64,000 bases of DNA. Origin: Moritella sp. 5. Lineage in GTDB: Bacteria > Pseudomonadota > Gammaproteobacteria > Enterobacterales > Moritellaceae. Every line of letters starts with the position of its first letter. Within the stretch, counting starts at the first letter, position 1. Positions 62,484 through 64,000 of this stretch are shown piece after piece. Where the stretch lies: NCBI RefSeq assembly GCF_018219455.1, contig NZ_CP056122.1, positions 3,962,065 to 4,026,064 on the forward strand. Direction: 5' to 3'. The notes beneath the pieces were generated by a model that saw nothing but the letters and a program-made list of their open reading frames with translations, had not been told where the DNA came from and ran no database searches. The position numbers were made by a program, and so were the translations under genes.

Positions 62484-63497
62484 TTACTTCACGACTTTAT
62501 AAGGCTCAAGTCCGCCCCTACTGTTAAGATCAACTAACGCGAGTGGTATGTAGTCAACAATGAGCTTTAATTTTTGGAGTACAGAGACATGGACACTTGG
62601 GGTATTTATATCGGTTACCGATGCAACCCTTGGCTCCTTTCCTCCGTAGTAAAATTTGTATGAATCATGTATTTTTTTCGATACATCTTCAGGGTAAGGG
62701 TAATGACGAGAATCTAATTCTACTTTGTGTTTTATTTTGGCTATCATCCAATTAAATGCGACATTAGAATGGTGCCTTTCTTTGTATCCCCCGCCGACAT
62801 CAGCATGAACGCCCGAAAACCAAACCTGCTCTATAACTTGATTGTCAGCACCAGCACGCGTTGCCCATAAGGTAGGCTTAAACGTTTCTCTCTGCTCATC
62901 GATTGATACGGCATGGTATGCATGCAAAGCATCTTTGTTAAGTGTTGTATCATGAAATTGGAGATATTGATGAGTGATTGCTTTTAAGAACCCGATAGGG
63001 ATACCAAGCGAACCGACAGTGTCCCATACGCCAATCACTTCGATCTGACACATGATATTATTTTGTTTAAAACTGTTTTTTTCGTGGTTATCTGCATGCT
63101 TATAAACATCGAAAGCATGTTCAATCGCCGTCTCAGTAAGCCGGTCTTTATTTAACAGTCCACAACTGTAGATCATACCAGCGAGTGAACGGGCGGTATA
63201 TGCGCCTCGGCTAAAGCCGAAAATAAAGATTTTATCGCCATGCTCATAATGTTTACATAATTCGAAATAGGCTTCTCTTATGTTTTTAGCCAGCCCCCAC
63301 CCTGATATCCCACCAATGAGACTATTGTACCAGTCCGAACCGACGCCTTCGTCGTAATACACCACTTGCCGCTTTGGTTGGGTTTTATCTAAGATCTCCC
63401 ACAAATTCCGAACATTAGTTTCTTCGTTTTCTGCATGCGGATCCTCATCTGGTTTGCTCCATGTACCATCTAGACAAAGAATAATGTTTTTACTCAT
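62484..63497 (-). CDS. DUF2235 (Tle1-like) phospholipase effector
   Basis: 337 residues from ATG 63497 with AGGAGGAA upstream; the frame stays open into the shared repeat for 27 more codons. KNIILCLDGTWSKPDEDPHA at 3-22 is the DUF2235 opening; the GFSRG elbow (Ser96) is in IFGFSRGAYTARSLAGM. Acid and His residues follow in VWDTVGSLGIP and GVHADVGGGY. DUF2235 includes Tle1 type VI phospholipase effectors; this copy is shorter than typical Tle1. Part of it is also present in the scar at 58.4 kb. Confidence 0.82.
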   Translation of the reverse strand: MSKNIILCLDGTWSKPDEDPHAENEETNVRNLWEILDKTQPKRQVVYYDEGVGSDWYNSLIGGISGWGLAKNIREAYFELCKHYEHGDKIFIFGFSRGAYTARSLAGMIYSCGLLNKDRLTETAIEHAFDVYKHADNHEKNSFKQNNIMCQIEVIGVWDTVGSLGIPIGFLKAITHQYLQFHDTTLNKDALHAYHAVSIDEQRETFKPTLWATRAGADNQVIEQVWFSGVHADVGGGYKERHHSNVAFNWMIAKIKHKVELDSRHYPYPEDVSKKIHDSYKFYYGGKEPRVASVTDINTPSVHVSVLQKLKLIVDYIPLALVDLNSRGGLEPYKVVK

Positions 63498-63523
63498 GCT
63501 TCCTCCTATGTGATAACGGCGAC

Positions 63524-63604
63524 TTATCGTTAGGAGTTTATTTGTTTGCGATGGAATTATATTTCTAAAGAAGCGCAATATTATTCACACTGTTGGAACG
63601 AGCA
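63524..63604. repeat. Shared block upstream of integrase tail and phasin promoters
   Basis: ATTTGTTTGCGATGGAATTA followed by TATTTCTAAA occurs here, and closely related sequence precedes the phasin-like genes at 45505 and, partly, at 44819 and 41016. The 28 bp at 63524-63551 are identical to 58561-58588. Confidence 0.8.
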
Positions 63605-63766
63605 GGATTTAAATTACCCAAAGGGCAAATGAGCCATGTGTTAAGGCACACGTTTGCGAATCACTTTATGATTAATGGCGGGAATATTCTGGTGCTGCAG
63701 CGAATACTTGGACACGCATCAATTGTTGATGCGATGAAATATTCATATTTTACACCAGAGTATTGA
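63605..63766 (+). pseudogene. P2-like integrase 3' remnant 4 (best preserved)
   Basis: Encodes GFKLPKGQMSHVLRHTFANH and NGGNILVLQRILGHASIVD, then AMKYSYFTPEY and a stop. The HxxR, GH and KYSYF-type Tyr region of a P2-family tyrosine recombinase are all present, but the N-terminal two-thirds are gone. An in-frame stop lies 13 codons before this stretch. Confidence 0.88.
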
Positions 63767-63850
63767 GAGGATGCAGTTAGGTTGAATCCGTTAAAAGAAA
63801 TACAATGATACAACTAGATTAAGAATTACGATATCTATGAAAATAATACC

Positions 63851-63870
63851 TCCCAATTCAAAATGGGAGA
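63851..63870 (-). terminator. Terminator-like hairpin at the 3' end of the partial gene
   Basis: CTCCCA/TGGGAG stem, with T-rich sequence after it on the minus strand, just beyond the partial gene at the edge. Confidence 0.55.
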
Positions 63871-63891
63871 TATTTAACAGTTAAAAGTATT

Positions 63892-64000
63892 CTAGATTAG
63901 TTTAAACTTATCAGGACTAAGATCACGAGTCGCGAATTTCATTAATTCATTTTTATCTTTAAAATCACAAACTTGAACATTTAATTCTTTAAAGCCAGTT
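63892..64000 (-). CDS. C-terminus of a minus-strand gene (partial)
   Basis: 35 codons before a TAG at 63892-63894 encode KELNVQVCDFKDKNELMKFA, continuing TRDLSPDKFKLI. The gene continues to the right of the window. Family not recognised. Confidence 0.55.
   Translation of the reverse strand, partial: TGFKELNVQVCDFKDKNELMKFATRDLSPDKFKLI

Overview
The window is a low-GC chromosomal segment from a marine gammaproteobacterium. Clues are the Vibrio-like gene content: a MakA-type alpha-pore-forming toxin, a PanP-type decarboxylase, BrnQ, several chemotaxis receptors, a Tad pilus and MshA-like pilins. Psychrophiles such as Moritella or a close relative fit best, but the genus is inference and no rRNA gene is present to test it.

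Left part (1-8.5 kb): a Tad/Flp pilus operon on the minus strand in the order flp-tadV-rcpC-rcpA-rcpB-tadZ-tadA-tadB, cut by the left edge. Its upstream region holds helically spaced TTAC motifs and a promoter with a palindrome facing a short chorismate-mutase-like ORF. Next comes an unusual regulator that joins a degenerate NYN (PIN-like) domain to an OmpR-type winged helix.

Middle part (9-39 kb): ordinary accessory and core genes. They include a glutamine amidotransferase, AraC/LysR/GlxA regulators, a chemotaxis receptor, a metallo-beta-lactamase-fold hydrolase, BrnQ with a candidate Ile-leader attenuator, ElbB, HflX, MarC and YceI. Three points stand out: a two-gene MakA-like alpha-pore-forming toxin cassette at 22.5-24.6 kb; a ToxR-like membrane regulator with a degenerate EAL domain next to a 32-residue mini-pilin and a full MshA-like pilin (26.9-30.1 kb); and three aberrant tRNA-Gly-like genes with a six-position T stem.

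Right part (about 39-64 kb): a mosaic island. Four C-terminal remnants of a P2-like tyrosine integrase, all on the plus strand (44.2, 51.6, 58.6 and 63.7 kb), punctuate blocks of single-gene cassettes. These hold a CyaA/ExoY-like adenylate cyclase toxin candidate, a Tae4-Tai4 type VI amidase effector-immunity pair, a DUF2235 (Tle1-like) phospholipase, a PD-(D/E)XK protein, a secreted HExxHxxGxxH protease, three phasin-like paralogues, small lipoproteins and membrane peptides, IS30 and IS5 remnants, and gene fragments. A 240-bp scar at 58.4-58.6 kb is a collapsed copy of the Tai4/Tae4/DUF2235/integrase module that survives intact at 60.8-63.8 kb. Several families of interspersed palindromic repeats occur in the gaps. 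The likely theme is turnover of antagonistic effector cassettes by recombination at integrase 3' ends.
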